Notes: a model not told the origin generated them from the sequence alone. A stretch of DNA of 64,000 nucleotides from Thioalkalivibrio sulfidiphilus (GCF_000377945.1 NZ_KB898935.1:1-64000); one strand, 5' to 3'. Positions 30,147 to 41,420 are shown, numbered from the stretch's first letter. Made by a program: numbers and translations.

Positions 30147-30452
30147 ATGGGTATCAAGCGAAGCGAGGATTCCAACGGCAAATGCATTGTCATCCACGTG
30201 GACGGTCGTTTCGATTTCTCTCAACAGCGGGCGTTCCGGGATGCCTATCGGGACATGGCCGGCGGGCAGGTGGAGTACGTGGTGGATCTGAGCAAGGCGA
30301 GCTACATCGACAGCGCAGCCCTGGGTATGCTGCTGCTGTTGCGGGAGCATGCCGGTGGAGACAAGGCCAGGGTGAGCATCCAAGGCTGTTCCGCCGATGT
30401 GCGGAGAGTTCTGGATATTGCCAATTTCGGCCGCTTGTTCAACCTGAATTGA
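30147..30452 (+). CDS. STAS anti-anti-sigma-type protein (HsbA-like)
   Basis: A 101-residue single STAS domain with the classic phospho-acceptor loop SYIDSAALGML (Ser56). The ATG at 30147 follows AGGAG. The next gene, 5 bases away, encodes a receiver-PP2C-HATPase protein, so this is the antagonist whose Ser is phosphorylated by the HATPase part and dephosphorylated by the PP2C part. The pair matches HsbA/HsbR of Pseudomonas aeruginosa. Confidence 0.88.
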   Translation: MGIKRSEDSNGKCIVIHVDGRFDFSQQRAFRDAYRDMAGGQVEYVVDLSKASYIDSAALGMLLLLREHAGGDKARVSIQGCSADVRRVLDIANFGRLFNLN

Positions 30453-30457
30453 TCCCC

Positions 30458-32173
30458 ATGCTGCAGGACATGCCGGACACCGGAGCGCAGCAGCAGGCCG
30501 ACCGCGGTATCGCCCTGGTGGTGGATGACGAAGGTGCCAACCGGCGCCTGCTCCAGGCCCTGCTTCAGCGGCAGGGCTTTCGCACCCTCTGTGCCAGCAC
30601 CGGTGAGCAGGCCCTGGAGCTGTTCGCCGCCGAGTCCGTGGACCTGGTGTTCATGGACGTGATGATGCCGGGCATGGACGGATACGAGACCACGCGCCGC
30701 ATCAAGGCCATGGCAGGGGAGCGCTTCGTGCCGGTGATCTTTCTCACCGCCCTCAAGGACTCCGAATCCCTGGCCCGCTGCACCGAGGCCGGGGGGGATG
30801 ATTTTCTCAGCAAGCCATTCGACTTCGCCATCCTGGATGCCAGGGTGCGGGCCATGGAGCGCATCCGTGATCTGCACCGCCGTCTTGCTGCGCAGCATCA
30901 GGTGCTGGCCGAGGCCCGGGAACGGGATCACGTGGAGCAGCAACTGGCGGAGCGCATCTTTCACCGGGTGGTGGCCGCGCGCAACGTGGCCACCGACGAG
31001 ATCGGTATCCTGCAACGGGCTGCGGCCACCTTCTGTGGCGACCTGGTGCTGTCCGCCTATCTGCCCGACGGCGGGCTGCGGGTCCTGGTGGGCGATTTCA
31101 CCGGCCACGGGCTGGCGGCGGCCATCGGCGCCCTGCCGGTCACGGAGATCTTCCATGCCATGACCTGGGACGGCGCGGATGACCTGGAACTGCTCACGGA
31201 GATCAACCGCCGGCTCTACGACCTGCTGCCCGCGGACCGGTTCATGGCCGCCTGCCTGGCGACCCTGTCTGCACGGCACAACGTCCTGAGATTCTGGAAC
31301 GGCGGCATGCCGCCCGCCCTGTTGTGGGGACCCCAGGGCGTACGTTCACTGCCGTCCCGCGGCCTGCCCCTGGGCATCGTTCCGGATCTGCCGCGGGATG
31401 GCGCCCTGGAGCAGATCAGCGTTCTGGCCGAGGAGCGCCTGCTCATGCTCAGCGATGGTCTGACCGAGGCCGAGGACGGGGCGGGAGCCATGCTGGGAGA
31501 GGGGGCTGTGCTGGACTGGCTGCGGCACATCGATGACCCGCAACGGCTGCTGCCCGATCTTGCCCGGCTCCTGGAGGCCCACTGTGACGGGATCCCGCAA
31601 CGGGATGACATCACGGCGGTCGAGTTGCCCATGAATGCATGTACCGATGCCTGTCCGGTGCGGCGGGATCTGGAGTGGCCCGCCGAGGGCGGTTGGCGCT
31701 GGTTCATGGAATGGAGCGGCAGGCATCTGCCGGCCTCCCCGGGCTTGCTGGATGCCCTGCGGCCCCTGGGCCTGCTGGAGGGGCTGGAGGCCCATCAGGC
31801 CGCCCTGGAGGGCATCGTCAATGAGCTCTATGCCAATGCCCTGGAGCACGGGGTGCTGGAATTGCCCTCGGCCATGAAATCCCTGCCGGACGGCTTCGAA
31901 CTCTACTACGCCGAACGGGCCAGGCGGCTGGAAAAGGGTGTGCGCGGGCGCATTTGTGTCGAGGTGCGTTACGAGGCCCTGGATGCCGGCGGCCGCTTCA
32001 TCGTGCGCGTGGGTGACAGCGGCCAGGGTTTCGAGCCTGAACCGCCGGTCCCGCCAGAGGAGGCCCTGTTGCGCCCCTGGGGGCGGGGAGTCTCCCTGGT
32101 GCGAGAATGGTGTGAGTCCGTGCAGTACCTGGGCAATGGCAACCAGGTCGAGGCGGTTTACCGCTGGTCCTGA
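30458..32173 (+). CDS. Receiver-PP2C phosphatase-HATPase switch protein (HsbR-like)
   Basis: The 571-residue protein has a receiver (VVDDE, predicted acceptor Asp67 in LVFMDVMMPGMDG), a SpoIIE/RsbU-type PP2C phosphatase (GDFTGHGLAAAIGA, LMLSDGLTEAED, QRDDITAVE, giving the metal-binding Asps) and a C-terminal GHKL ATPase with IVNELYANALEHG and VGDSGQGFE. The architecture equals HsbR, which sets the phosphorylation of its STAS partner in response to receiver phosphorylation and thereby controls an anti-sigma factor or a diguanylate cyclase. The ATG at 30458 was chosen by alignment of the receiver; the ribosome-binding site is weak, consistent with coupling to the STAS gene. Confidence 0.87.
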   Translation: MLQDMPDTGAQQQADRGIALVVDDEGANRRLLQALLQRQGFRTLCASTGEQALELFAAESVDLVFMDVMMPGMDGYETTRRIKAMAGERFVPVIFLTALKDSESLARCTEAGGDDFLSKPFDFAILDARVRAMERIRDLHRRLAAQHQVLAEARERDHVEQQLAERIFHRVVAARNVATDEIGILQRAAATFCGDLVLSAYLPDGGLRVLVGDFTGHGLAAAIGALPVTEIFHAMTWDGADDLELLTEINRRLYDLLPADRFMAACLATLSARHNVLRFWNGGMPPALLWGPQGVRSLPSRGLPLGIVPDLPRDGALEQISVLAEERLLMLSDGLTEAEDGAGAMLGEGAVLDWLRHIDDPQRLLPDLARLLEAHCDGIPQRDDITAVELPMNACTDACPVRRDLEWPAEGGWRWFMEWSGRHLPASPGLLDALRPLGLLEGLEAHQAALEGIVNELYANALEHGVLELPSAMKSLPDGFELYYAERARRLEKGVRGRICVEVRYEALDAGGRFIVRVGDSGQGFEPEPPVPPEEALLRPWGRGVSLVREWCESVQYLGNGNQVEAVYRWS

Positions 32174-32266
32174 GACCGCTCCCCACGCCTGGGCATCTTC
32201 AGGTCGGCCCAGGGATGAGAGCCAGCTCACACATTGATTCATGGTTTCGATGAATCTGCCCGATAC

Positions 32267-32294
32267 TTGGCCGTGTCTATTGAAAAAATATTAA
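32267..32294 (+). promoter_or_regulatory. Candidate sigma-70 promoter for the HTH-REC gene
   Basis: TTGGCC (32267-32272) and TATTAA (32289-32294) are 16 bases apart in an A-rich island that stands out from the GC-rich surroundings. The transcript would have a very short leader before the ATG at 32315. Confidence 0.35.
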
Positions 32295-32314
32295 AAATGT
32301 TAATCATTGCATTT

Positions 32315-32917
32315 ATGGCAAAGCGACACGATCAAGCAAGGGATTTCTACACCACCCGAGAGGCGGCCAAGGTCCTGGGTGTGTCTCTCACCACCGTGCA
32401 GCTCTGGGTGGAGGCGGGCATCCTGCCGGCCTGGAAGACGCCGGGAGGGCACCGGCGCCTGGCCAGGGATGCCGTGGATCGGCTGCAACGGGAGCAGCAA
32501 AGCGCCAAGCAGCCGGCCCTTGGTCGGCTCAAGGTCCTGGTGGTGGAGGATGAGCCGGTGCAACGGGAACTCTACCGCCTGCAGTTCGCCCGCTGGGGCC
32601 TGAACCTGGATCTGCGCCTGGCGGAAAACGGGTTCGATGGCCTGATTCAGGTGGGTCGTGAGGTGCCGGACCTGGTGATCACCGACCTGGACATGCCGGG
32701 CATGGATGGTTTCCAGATGATCCGTCACCTGTTCCGCCAGGTGCCGGGCATCGGCAAGGTGGTGGTGGTCAGTGCGCTCTCGCCCGAGGAGATCAGGGCT
32801 CGCGGAGGTGTGCCGGAGCAGATTCCGGTTTACGCCAAGCCCGTGCCCTTCGCCGCCCTGCGCAAGCTCATCGAGCAGGAACTCACTGAGCGCGCCTTCC
32901 CGAGACGCGCCTCATGA
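32315..32917 (+). CDS. MerR/excisionase-type HTH fused to a receiver domain
   Basis: A 200-residue protein. Residues 11-58 form a winged helix of the excisionase/MerR type (FYTTREAAKVLGVSLTTVQLWVEAGILPAWKTPGGHRRL). Residues 72-190 form a receiver (VVEDE, predicted acceptor Asp124 in VITDLDMPGMDG, Lys in PVYAKPVPF). Putting a DNA-binding domain in front of the receiver reverses the usual order of response regulators. It is a candidate transcriptional output for this cluster; target sites are unknown. No clear ribosome-binding site is visible; an alternative ATG lies at 32297. Confidence 0.82.
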   Translation: MAKRHDQARDFYTTREAAKVLGVSLTTVQLWVEAGILPAWKTPGGHRRLARDAVDRLQREQQSAKQPALGRLKVLVVEDEPVQRELYRLQFARWGLNLDLRLAENGFDGLIQVGREVPDLVITDLDMPGMDGFQMIRHLFRQVPGIGKVVVVSALSPEEIRARGGVPEQIPVYAKPVPFAALRKLIEQELTERAFPRRAS

Positions 32918-33738
32918 GTGAACTGCCGGCCCTGCGTGTCCTGGTGGTGGAGGACCACCCGGTCAACCGCGGCCTGCTGGCCCGGCAACTGGGGCTGCTC
33001 GGCTGCCAAGTGGAGGCCGTGGCCGATGCCGAGACCGCATTGGAGGCATGGCGTCGCAGCCGTCATGACCTGGTGCTTACAGACCTGAACCTGCCCGGCA
33101 TCGACGGCGCCGAGTTGGTGCGCCGGCTGCGGTCGGAGACGGCGGACCGGGGCGAGGCGCCCGTGATCATCGCCATCACCGGCACCTGGGAGCCGGAGCG
33201 TCAGGCCCCGCTGCAGGCGGCCGGCGTAGACCAGATCCTGGTCAAACCGGTGGATCTCCACGAGTTGCGTGCCATTCTCATGCGTTGGCAAGAAGGCGAG
33301 CCAGACCGGGTCCCCAAGGCCATCGCCAAGCCCGTGCAGCCGGCAGCGTTACCGGTGGCTTTCGATCGCCGGGTCCTCTCCGAACTGCTCGGCGAGGCAG
33401 CGGGCGAGGATTCCAGGCGGCTGGTGCAACTGTTTCTGGATAACGCGATGCAGGGGTTGGCGGAGGCCGAGGCGTCGCTGGCGGACCGTGACAGGGAACG
33501 GCTCAGGCAATTCCTGCATCGCCAGCGTTCCGCCGCCGCCGCCGTCGGCGCGCTCGGATTCGTGGACCAGGTGCTGGGCCTGGAGCTGGCCCTGCGCGAA
33601 GGGGATTGGGACACGCTGGAACGGCAATGGCCACGGTTGCACGAGGCCCTGTCGAGTCTTGAACGCATGTTGCGGGGCAGGGATGCCAAAGAGACAGCGA
33701 TGTCGTCACGGGGCACCCATGTCCGCGGTCGGGATTGA
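32914..33738 (+). CDS. Receiver-HPt phosphotransfer protein
   Basis: A 274-residue protein with a receiver (VVEDHPVN, predicted acceptor Asp57 in [13 protein letters not shown]) and a C-terminal HPt domain with [17 protein letters not shown] (His202). It would accept phosphate from the hybrid kinases encoded next and hand it on. The ATG overlaps the previous stop (ATGA), tying it to the HTH-REC regulator. Confidence 0.87.
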   Translation: MSELPALRVLVVEDHPVNRGLLARQLGLLGCQVEAVADAETALEAWRRSRHDLVLTDLNLPGIDGAELVRRLRSETADRGEAPVIIAITGTWEPERQAPLQAAGVDQILVKPVDLHELRAILMRWQEGEPDRVPKAIAKPVQPAALPVAFDRRVLSELLGEAAGEDSRRLVQLFLDNAMQGLAEAEASLADRDRERLRQFLHRQRSAAAAVGALGFVDQVLGLELALREGDWDTLERQWPRLHEALSSLERMLRGRDAKETAMSSRGTHVRGRD

Positions 33739-36700
33739 TCCGCTCTGCGGCGCCCGGGTGCTGCTCCTGGCCCCGGCGCCGGAGGTGCTGGCGGCCCACG
33801 TGGATCTGCTGGCAGGGCTCGGCTGTGAGCTGCATGTGGAGCACGACACCGGCCAGGCCCTGGCCGGGCTTGCCGACCTGGATCCCCACGTGATTCTCCT
33901 GGCCCTGGACGACAGCCAGGATGCGCTCTCCGCCCTGGCCAGCGCCATGGCGGGGGAGACACCCGATCTCTCAAGGCCTGTGCTGTGCCTGACCGACGCG
34001 GAGCGCTGGTCCGAGGCGCCCGCCTCTGACATGGAACTGGATGTCCTGCCTGGGCCGTTGAGCCCTGTCCAGCTGGCGGTGGCGCTGCGGGCGCGGGTGC
34101 GACAGGCGCGGGCCCTTCGGGACCTGCGCGACAGGCTGGACGAGAGACACCGCGAGTGGCAGCGGGTGCGCGAAGCACTGGACCGGCACGCCATCGTGAG
34201 TATCGCCGACCGGGCCGGCAACATCACCCATGTCAACGACCTGTTCTGCCGCATCAGTGGATACAGCCGGGAGGAACTCCTCGGACGCAACCATCGCCTG
34301 ATCAAGTCCGGGGAGCATCCGGACGGGTTTTACCAGGATTTATGGCGCACCATTGCCGGGGGCGAGACCTGGCAGGGGGAGATCTGCAACCGTCGCAAGG
34401 ACGGTTCCCTTTACTGGGTCAGCAGCACGATCACCCCGGTCCTGGACGGGCAAGGCAGACCCTGTCAGTACATCTCCATCCGCACCGATATCAGTGCACT
34501 GAAGACCGCCGAGATGGGCCTGCGTCGTCAGCACGAGATGCAGCGCATGGTGGCCCGCGCGGCCGTGGGCTTCATCAACAGGAACATCGACGAGGCCTTC
34601 ATGCAGGCCTTGCAGATCTGCGGCGAGTACGTGGGCGCCGACCGGTCCTACCTGTTCCTGTATTCCGATGACGGGACTACGGTCACCAACACCCATGAAT
34701 GGTGCGCGCCGGGCATCACGCCCCAGAAGGATCGTATCCGCGATGTCTCAATCGCGGAGATGGGCTGGATCGCGCAGCGGCTCGCGACCGATAGCGAACT
34801 GGTCATCTCGGACGTCGCCTGCCTACCGTCTGAGGCGACGCGGGATCGCGCCTTCCTGGAGGCCCAGGGGATCCGTTCTCTGCTCCTGGTGCCGGTCCGC
34901 CATCGGGGCGTGACCATCGGCTTCATGGGTTACGACGCCGTGTCGGATACCCGGGAGTGGACCACGGAGGAGATCTCAGGCCTGCGGGTCCTGGCGAACA
35001 TGCTGGCCAACGCCCTGGTGCGTCACAGGACCCAGATGGCCCTGCGGGACAGCGAGGCGCAGCTGCGTCTGCGCACCGAGGCCATCGAGGCAGCCATGAG
35101 CGCCATCGTGATTGCCGATGCCCGCCAGCCGGACATGCCCATCATCTACACCAACGCTGCCTTCAAGCGCATCACCGGCTATGGAGATGACGAGGCACTC
35201 GGGCACAACTGCCGCTTCCTGCAGGGCGAGGATACCGGGCAGCCGGCGCTCGATGAACTGCGTGCGGCCGTCCGGGCAGGGCGTCCGACCAAGGTGCTGT
35301 TGAGGAATTACCGCAAGGACGGTGCCCTGTTCTGGAACGAACTGAGCCTGGCACCGGTACGGGATTACGCGGGTGAACTGTCCCATTACATCGGCGTTGC
35401 CACCGATGTCACCGACCGGGTCGCCGCCACCGAGGCCCTGGAGCGCAGCGAAGAGCGTCTGCGCATGAGCCAGGTGTACGCCAATATCGGTACCTGGGAT
35501 TGGGACATCCGGTCGGGTGCCCTGTTCTGGTCCGAGCGCATCGCCCCTTTGTTCGGCTATAACGAGGGATTCACCGAAACCAGCTATGAGAACTTCATGG
35601 CGGCGGTGCATCCCGAGGACCGGGACAGCGTGGTGGAGGCGATTCGGCGCTGCATGGAGGACGGGCAGGACTACTTCGTAGAGCATCGCGTGGTCTGGCC
35701 CGACGGCAACATTCGCTGGCTGCTGGAACGAGGGGACGTGGTGCGCGGCGAGCAGGGCGAGCCATTGCACATGCTCGGGGTGGTGCAGGACATCACAGAC
35801 CGCAAGCAGGCTGAGCTGGCCCTTGAAGAGCAGCGGCAGCTGCTGCTGGAAGCCCAGCGCCTGGCGCGATTGGGTAGTTGGAGTGCGGATATCTCCAGTG
35901 GTGTCGTGCTGTGGTCTGACGAGATCTACCGCATCTTCGGGCGCGACCCTGACCAGTTTCAACCCAGTGTCGAAGCCTTCCATGCCTCGGTACATCCCGA
36001 GGACCTGCACCTGGTGCATGAAAGCGAGCGCCTAGCCGAGCTCACGGGCAATCACGACGTGGTGCACCGTATTTTGCGCCCCGATGGGGAGATCCGCTAT
36101 GTGCACGAGTTGGGTCGGGCGGAGTGGGATGAGGCGGGTCGTATGGTCCGTATGGTGGGCACGGTTCAGGATATCACCGAGCAGGTCGATGCGGAGAATG
36201 CCCTGATCCGGGCGCGCGAGGAGGCCGAGCAGGCCAGTCGCGCCAAATCGGAATTCCTGTCCAGCATGAGTCATGAGCTGCGCACCCCGATGAACGCCGT
36301 GCTGGGTTTCGCACAATTGCTGCAATACGACGCCCGACTCGAGCAGGATCAACAGGACAGTATCCACGAGATCCTGCGCGCCGGACGCCATCTGCTGGAG
36401 CTGATCAACGAGGTGCTGGATCTGGCCAGGGTGGAGTCGGGACGCATCGACCTGTCCCTGGAACCGGTCGAGCTGTGCGCTGTGGTGGAGGACTGCCTGG
36501 GGTTGATGGAGCCCCTGGCCCGGGAGCGGCGACTCACCGTGGAACACCAGGGCCTGTCCGGCGTGGTGGTCCGGGCGGACCGGGGGCGTCTCAAACAGGT
36601 GCTGCTCAACCTGATCAGCAATGCCATCAAGTACAACCGCGATCAGGGCCGGATCGACCTGCGCGTCGCCAGCGCCGGCGCGCAGCGGGTGCGTGTGCTG

Positions 36701-37375
36701 GTGGAGGATACCGGTCCGGGCATCCCCGTTGAGTTGCAGGCCCGCTTGTTCGAACCCTTCAATCGGCTGGGGGCCGAAGGCAGCGACGTGGAGGGCACCG
36801 GCATCGGCCTGACCATCAGCCGTCGCCTGATCGAGATGATGGGTGGACAGATTGGTGTGGATAGCAAGCCTGGCAAGGGCAGCCGGTTCTGGGTTGAACT
36901 GCCCCTGGAACAGCAGGAGGTGTCGGAACACGCTCAGTCGGACGCCGATGAGGATTCAGAGACACTGACCGATGACGGTCGGCAGCATCTGCTGCTGTAC
37001 GTGGAGGACAACCCCGCGAACCTCAAGCTGGTCAGCCAGATGCTGGCGCGGCGTCCGCATATCCATCTGCTCACCGCCCATACCCCGGAACTGGGGCTGG
37101 AACTGGCCATGGCCAGGCAACCGGATCTGGTCTTGCTGGACATCAACCTGCCGGGCATGGATGGCTACCAGGTGCTGGAGGTGTTGCGGGCTGACAGTCG
37201 GCTGCGCCATGTGCCGGTGGTGGCCATCAGCGCCAACGCCATGGAGCGGGACATCGAGCGTGGGCGGACGGCGGGCTTTGCCGAGTATCTGACCAAGCCC
37301 CTGGACTTGATGCGTTTCAACGCGGTGCTCGACCGTCTGCTGGGCACTGCGGCACCGGGCGGGCAGGCGCCATGA
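33719..37375 (+). CDS. Hybrid histidine kinase with N-terminal pseudo-receiver
   Basis: About 1218 residues. The first ~125 fold like a receiver ([20 protein letters not shown]) but lack the acidic pocket and acceptor Asp. Then come PAS, GAF ([17 protein letters not shown]), PAS (with [11 protein letters not shown], a flavin-PAS-like motif but with Ala/Gly replaced around the Cys), PAS ([17 protein letters not shown]), PAS, HisKA ([20 protein letters not shown]), HATPase ([18 protein letters not shown]) and a receiver ([22 protein letters not shown]). It is a close paralogue of the kinase at 14900-18958. The ATG at 33719 overlaps the previous gene by 20 bases; an ATG at 33683 is also possible. 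Confidence 0.87.
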   Translation: MSAVGIDPLCGARVLLLAPAPEVLAAHVDLLAGLGCELHVEHDTGQALAGLADLDPHVILLALDDSQDALSALASAMAGETPDLSRPVLCLTDAERWSEAPASDMELDVLPGPLSPVQLAVALRARVRQARALRDLRDRLDERHREWQRVREALDRHAIVSIADRAGNITHVNDLFCRISGYSREELLGRNHRLIKSGEHPDGFYQDLWRTIAGGETWQGEICNRRKDGSLYWVSSTITPVLDGQGRPCQYISIRTDISALKTAEMGLRRQHEMQRMVARAAVGFINRNIDEAFMQALQICGEYVGADRSYLFLYSDDGTTVTNTHEWCAPGITPQKDRIRDVSIAEMGWIAQRLATDSELVISDVACLPSEATRDRAFLEAQGIRSLLLVPVRHRGVTIGFMGYDAVSDTREWTTEEISGLRVLANMLANALVRHRTQMALRDSEAQLRLRTEAIEAAMSAIVIADARQPDMPIIYTNAAFKRITGYGDDEALGHNCRFLQGEDTGQPALDELRAAVRAGRPTKVLLRNYRKDGALFWNELSLAPVRDYAGELSHYIGVATDVTDRVAATEALERSEERLRMSQVYANIGTWDWDIRSGALFWSERIAPLFGYNEGFTETSYENFMAAVHPEDRDSVVEAIRRCMEDGQDYFVEHRVVWPDGNIRWLLERGDVVRGEQGEPLHMLGVVQDITDRKQAELALEEQRQLLLEAQRLARLGSWSADISSGVVLWSDEIYRIFGRDPDQFQPSVEAFHASVHPEDLHLVHESERLAELTGNHDVVHRILRPDGEIRYVHELGRAEWDEAGRMVRMVGTVQDITEQVDAENALIRAREEAEQASRAKSEFLSSMSHELRTPMNAVLGFAQLLQYDARLEQDQQDSIHEILRAGRHLLELINEVLDLARVESGRIDLSLEPVELCAVVEDCLGLMEPLARERRLTVEHQGLSGVVVRADRGRLKQVLLNLISNAIKYNRDQGRIDLRVASAGAQRVRVLVEDTGPGIPVELQARLFEPFNRLGAEGSDVEGTGIGLTISRRLIEMMGGQIGVDSKPGKGSRFWVELPLEQQEVSEHAQSDADEDSETLTDDGRQHLLLYVEDNPANLKLVSQMLARRPHIHLLTAHTPELGLELAMARQPDLVLLDINLPGMDGYQVLEVLRADSRLRHVPVVAISANAMERDIERGRTAGFAEYLTKPLDLMRFNAVLDRLLGTAAPGGQAP

Positions 37376-40300
37376 CCGCCTGGGTCACGGATCATCTGCC
37401 TGCGTTCTACGGGCTCTATGGCCTGGCCCTGTTTTCTCTGGGTGTGGCGGCACTGGTGCTGCCCCGTTCCGGCAAGGGCTTGTCCGTGGCGCCGCACCTG
37501 CCCTGGCTGGCAGCCTTTGGATTGTTGCTGGGTCTGGTGAAGGTCCTCGACGTGGACATGATGTTGGCCCCTTCGGGCGTCCTGGCCTGGTCGTCCACAC
37601 TCATCTCTGCGGGCGCCTTCATCGCCTTGCTGGAATTCGGGAGACGCCTCTGGAACACCGGGTCTGGTCGGATCCGCCTGTCAGCCGTACCGCTCTATGG
37701 CGTGCTGATGCTCGGCGTCACGGGATTCATCGGGTGGCTGCCCGATATGCGCCTGGGCGTGGAGGTGGGGGCACGCTACCTGCTGGGTTTGCCGGGCGCC
37801 TGGCTCACGGGCGCCGCCCTTCTGCTGGCCTGGCGCGAGGCCCTCAAGAACAACGCAGCAAGCCTCATGGCCCCGTGGTTGTTGGCGGCGTCAGTGGCCA
37901 TGATCTTCTTCGGTGTGCTGATTCCCGTTACCCCGAATGCCGGGACCCTTGTGCCGCCCTGGCTCCCCACTGATGAGGATTTCCTTCGCCTCACGGGCAT
38001 GCCTGTGCAGTTTCCCCGTGCGTTCTCTGCGCTGATCCTTGCGGCTGCGTTCGTCATGCTGATCCGTCAGGTCAGCCAGCGTACCGCAGAGAGCCTGCAT
38101 CGGGTGGTGGATAACCTCAACGGCTTCGTCTACCGCTGTCGCAACGACCGCAACTGGACCGTGGTGTACATGAGCGAGGGTACCGAGCGGCTGACCGGCT
38201 ACCCCGCGGACGACTTCCTGAAACGGGACGGCGTACATTTCGGCACATTGATTCACCCCGACGATCAGGAACGGGTCTGGGAACAGGTCCAGGCGGGCCT
38301 GGCCGAGCGCAGACCCTACGAGATCGGCTACCGCTTCATCGATCGGCAGGGGAGGGTGCGCTGGGTTTATGAGCATGGTCAAGGTGTGTTCGACGCGCAC
38401 GGGTATCTGCTTTACCTGGAAGGCCATGTGCAGGACGACAGCGCTCGCCGCCAGGCGGAGGCGGAGATGCGCGTCAAGAACGCCGCCGTGGACTCCTCCA
38501 TCAATGCCATCGCCATCGCCGGACTGGATGGCCGCCTGCAGTATGTGAACCCCGCCTTTGTGAAACTCTGGGGCCTGCCCGATGCGGATGGGGCCATCGG
38601 GCGATCCGCGCTGGAGTTCTGGGAGCAGCCGCAGGCCGCCCAGGCGGTGATCGAGGCCCTGATGGCGCGGGGCTATTGGCAAGGCGAACTGCTGGCCAGG
38701 CGCCAGGACAGCAGCACCGCGGAACTGCAGCTCTCGGCTCACCTGGTCAAGGATGAGAATGGCGGCCCCTTGTGCCTGATGGCCTCCTTCGTGGATGTCA
38801 CTGCCCACCGGGAGGCGGAGCGTCAGATACAGCGGGAACGGGATTTCGCCACCAGCCTGCTCAACACGTCTCCCGTGATCGTGCTGCTGCTGGATCCCCA
38901 GGGCAATATCCAGTACATCAACCCCTTCTTCGAGCGGCTCGCCGGCTACAGCCTGGAGGAGGTGCGCGGCAAGCCCTGGTTCGAGACCTTCCTGCCTGAA
39001 CGGGACCGGGCGAGGATCCGGGCGATCTTCGAGGGTGCCATCACGGACACGCCGGCCAGGGGGAACATCAACCCCATCGTCACCCGCGCGGGCGCGGAGC
39101 GGGAGATCGAATGGCATGACCAACTGATGCGCGATGCCGATGGACATACCACCGGGCTGCTGGTAATAGGCCTGGATGTCACGGAGCGCCTCGCCGCCAA
39201 CCAGCAGGCGAAGATGCTGCAGTGGTTGGTGGATAGATCTCCGCAACCCATCGGCTGGGCCAATCTGGATGGTTCGATACAGTATCTCAATGAGGCCTTC
39301 CGGGCGCTGATGCAGGTCCCTGATACGATCCCCAACAGCGATCTCCAGGTACGCGCATTCTATGACGCAGAGGGTGTGGCCTTGCTGGAGTCCCGTTGTT
39401 TGCCCGAGGTGCTCGAACAGGGGCAGTGGACCGGGGAGCTGACCCTGCACTCACCCTACGGGCCAGTCGTGCCCACCCTCCACAGTGTCTTCAGTCTGCA
39501 AGATAGCGACGGCCAGGTGATCGCGATCGCCAACGTGATGACCGACCTCACCGAGCTCAAACGTGCCCAGGCGGCCACCCTGGAGAGTGAATCCCGCTAC
39601 AGGCTCCTGTACGAGCTTTCCTACGAAGGCATCGTCTACGCCGATGTGGAGACCCTGGGCTTCGTCGCGGCCAATCCCCGTTTTGCGGAGATGCTCGGAT
39701 ACGACCCTTCGGACATACCACGCCTGGGTGTCAGGGACATCCACCCGGAGTCCTCGCTGGCCTGGGTCATGGAGCGCTTTCAGGATTTGGCCCGCGGCCG
39801 GATCAAGATCGCCACCGACATCCCCGTGCTGCGGCGGGACGGCTCGGTGTTCTATGCCGATGTGACCGCCAGCATGATCGCCCTGGAGGGTCGGATGTTG
39901 CTGGTGGGCATCTTCCGGGACGTGACCCAGCGCCGCCGGGAGGCGGAGCTGATCCGGGAGATGAACCTGCAACTGGAGAGTCGTGTCAGGGAGCGTACCC
40001 GGGAGCTGGAGATGTCCAAGGCCTTCGCCGAGGCGGCCAATCTGGCCAAGTCGGAGTTTCTCTCGCGCATGAGTCACGAGCTGCGCACCCCGCTGAATGC
40101 CATCCTGGGCTTCGCCCAGTTACTGGACACCGATCCGGTGCAACCCTTGCATGGGAACCAGGCGGAGAGCGTGGCGGAGATCCTGCGAGCTGGAGAACAC
40201 CTGCTGGCCCTGGTCAACGAGGTGCTGGATCTCAGCCGTATCGAGAGCGGCCATCTGGACCTGCAGCTGGAGGTGGTGGATCTGGGCGAGGTCGCCCGGG

Positions 40301-41157
40301 CCTGCCTGTCCCAGTTGCGGCCCCTGGCCATCCAGCGTGGCATCGCGCTCCCTGGTCAGGCCTGCGCCTCGACCTGGGTCCGTGCCGACAGGCGGCGACT
40401 GACCCAGGTCCTGTTGAACCTGGTATCCAATGCCATCAAGTACAACCGCGACGGCGGGCGCGTGGACATCGAATGCCTCGTGCAGCCCGACGGGCGGACA
40501 CGCGTCAGTGTGCGCGATACCGGCCGCGGTATTGCCCGGGACGACCTGCCGCGTCTGTTCCGGCCCTTCGAGCGCCTTGAATCCGCCTACGAAGGCATCG
40601 AGGGCACGGGGATCGGCCTGGCCCTGGCGAAGCGGCTGGTGGAGGCCATGGGCGGGGCGATCGGGGTGGACAGCGTACCGGGGGAGGGGAGTTGTTTCTG
40701 GTTTGAGCTGGAGGCGGTGGGCAGTACAAACGGAGGCGTCGTCGCGGAGACCCCCTCGCAGGCCCTGCCGGCCTCCGCGCATGCTGTGCGCAAGGTGCTC
40801 TGTATCGAGGACAATCCAGCCAACCTGAGACTGGTCAGCAAACTGCTGGCGGCGCGACCCGATGTGCGTCTGCTGGAAGCGCGGGATGGCCGCAGCGGGG
40901 TGCAGCGTTGTCTCTCCGAGCGCCCCGACCTGGTCCTGCTGGACATCAACTTGCCGGACATGGATGGCTTCGAGGTGTTTCGCCTGCTGAGGGAGAACAT
41001 CGAGACCCGTCACATCCCGATCATTGCCGTCACCGCCAATGCGATGCCCGGCGATCAGGAGCGGGGCAGGCAGGTGGGTTTCGACGCCTATCTCATCAAG
41101 CCCCTGGATGTCACCCGTTTCTTCGAGTGCCTGGATCGATACCTGGATTCACCCTAG
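37372..41157 (+). CDS. Membrane-bound multi-PAS hybrid histidine kinase
   Basis: The 1261-residue protein begins with about seven hydrophobic helices (residues 10-230), a MASE-like integral membrane sensor. Five PAS domains follow (the first with [15 protein letters not shown]), then HisKA ([20 protein letters not shown]), HATPase ([25 protein letters not shown]) and a receiver ([22 protein letters not shown]). It overlaps the previous kinase gene by ATGA. Its stop codon TAG coincides with the outer TA(G) of the MITE-like element that follows; the empty site would also read TAG, so the protein end is unaltered. Confidence 0.9.
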   Translation: MTAWVTDHLPAFYGLYGLALFSLGVAALVLPRSGKGLSVAPHLPWLAAFGLLLGLVKVLDVDMMLAPSGVLAWSSTLISAGAFIALLEFGRRLWNTGSGRIRLSAVPLYGVLMLGVTGFIGWLPDMRLGVEVGARYLLGLPGAWLTGAALLLAWREALKNNAASLMAPWLLAASVAMIFFGVLIPVTPNAGTLVPPWLPTDEDFLRLTGMPVQFPRAFSALILAAAFVMLIRQVSQRTAESLHRVVDNLNGFVYRCRNDRNWTVVYMSEGTERLTGYPADDFLKRDGVHFGTLIHPDDQERVWEQVQAGLAERRPYEIGYRFIDRQGRVRWVYEHGQGVFDAHGYLLYLEGHVQDDSARRQAEAEMRVKNAAVDSSINAIAIAGLDGRLQYVNPAFVKLWGLPDADGAIGRSALEFWEQPQAAQAVIEALMARGYWQGELLARRQDSSTAELQLSAHLVKDENGGPLCLMASFVDVTAHREAERQIQRERDFATSLLNTSPVIVLLLDPQGNIQYINPFFERLAGYSLEEVRGKPWFETFLPERDRARIRAIFEGAITDTPARGNINPIVTRAGAEREIEWHDQLMRDADGHTTGLLVIGLDVTERLAANQQAKMLQWLVDRSPQPIGWANLDGSIQYLNEAFRALMQVPDTIPNSDLQVRAFYDAEGVALLESRCLPEVLEQGQWTGELTLHSPYGPVVPTLHSVFSLQDSDGQVIAIANVMTDLTELKRAQAATLESESRYRLLYELSYEGIVYADVETLGFVAANPRFAEMLGYDPSDIPRLGVRDIHPESSLAWVMERFQDLARGRIKIATDIPVLRRDGSVFYADVTASMIALEGRMLLVGIFRDVTQRRREAELIREMNLQLESRVRERTRELEMSKAFAEAANLAKSEFLSRMSHELRTPLNAILGFAQLLDTDPVQPLHGNQAESVAEILRAGEHLLALVNEVLDLSRIESGHLDLQLEVVDLGEVARACLSQLRPLAIQRGIALPGQACASTWVRADRRRLTQVLLNLVSNAIKYNRDGGRVDIECLVQPDGRTRVSVRDTGRGIARDDLPRLFRPFERLESAYEGIEGTGIGLALAKRLVEAMGGAIGVDSVPGEGSCFWFELEAVGSTNGGVVAETPSQALPASAHAVRKVLCIEDNPANLRLVSKLLAARPDVRLLEARDGRSGVQRCLSERPDLVLLDINLPDMDGFEVFRLLRENIETRHIPIIAVTANAMPGDQERGRQVGFDAYLIKPLDVTRFFECLDRYLDSP

Positions 41158-41420
41158 TGTCCTGAGTCAGAGATTCGTTGCATTTCAGAGCCCCGCACAA
41201 GACCCAAGGCAAGGCGCGGGCCGCAGGCAATGGCAAGCCCTTGGCAAGGACCGCAACGCCGCATTGGGTCTTGTGCGGGGCTCCCTGCGGGCGGGCCTGT
41301 CCGGGCGCTCGGCCGCGTTGCTCTCGCTCGAATGGGCCTGCCCGTCCTTCGCTCGTGCGCCTTGCCGCGCATCCCGTACAGGCCCGCTGAAATGTAACGA
41401 ATCTCTGACTCAGGACACTA
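41155..41420. mobile_element. MITE-like element with 34-bp terminal inverted repeats
   Basis: Left end 41155-41188 (starting TAGTGTCCTGAGTCAGAGAT) and right end 41387-41420 are inverted copies with one mismatch. The element starts and ends with TA, as expected for TA-target insertion (IS630/mariner style). Inside, a perfect 18-bp inverted repeat (41189-41206 with 41265-41282, AGCCCCGCACAAGACCCA) forms a second hairpin. No transposase is encoded in its 266 bp, so it is non-autonomous. Confidence 0.85.
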
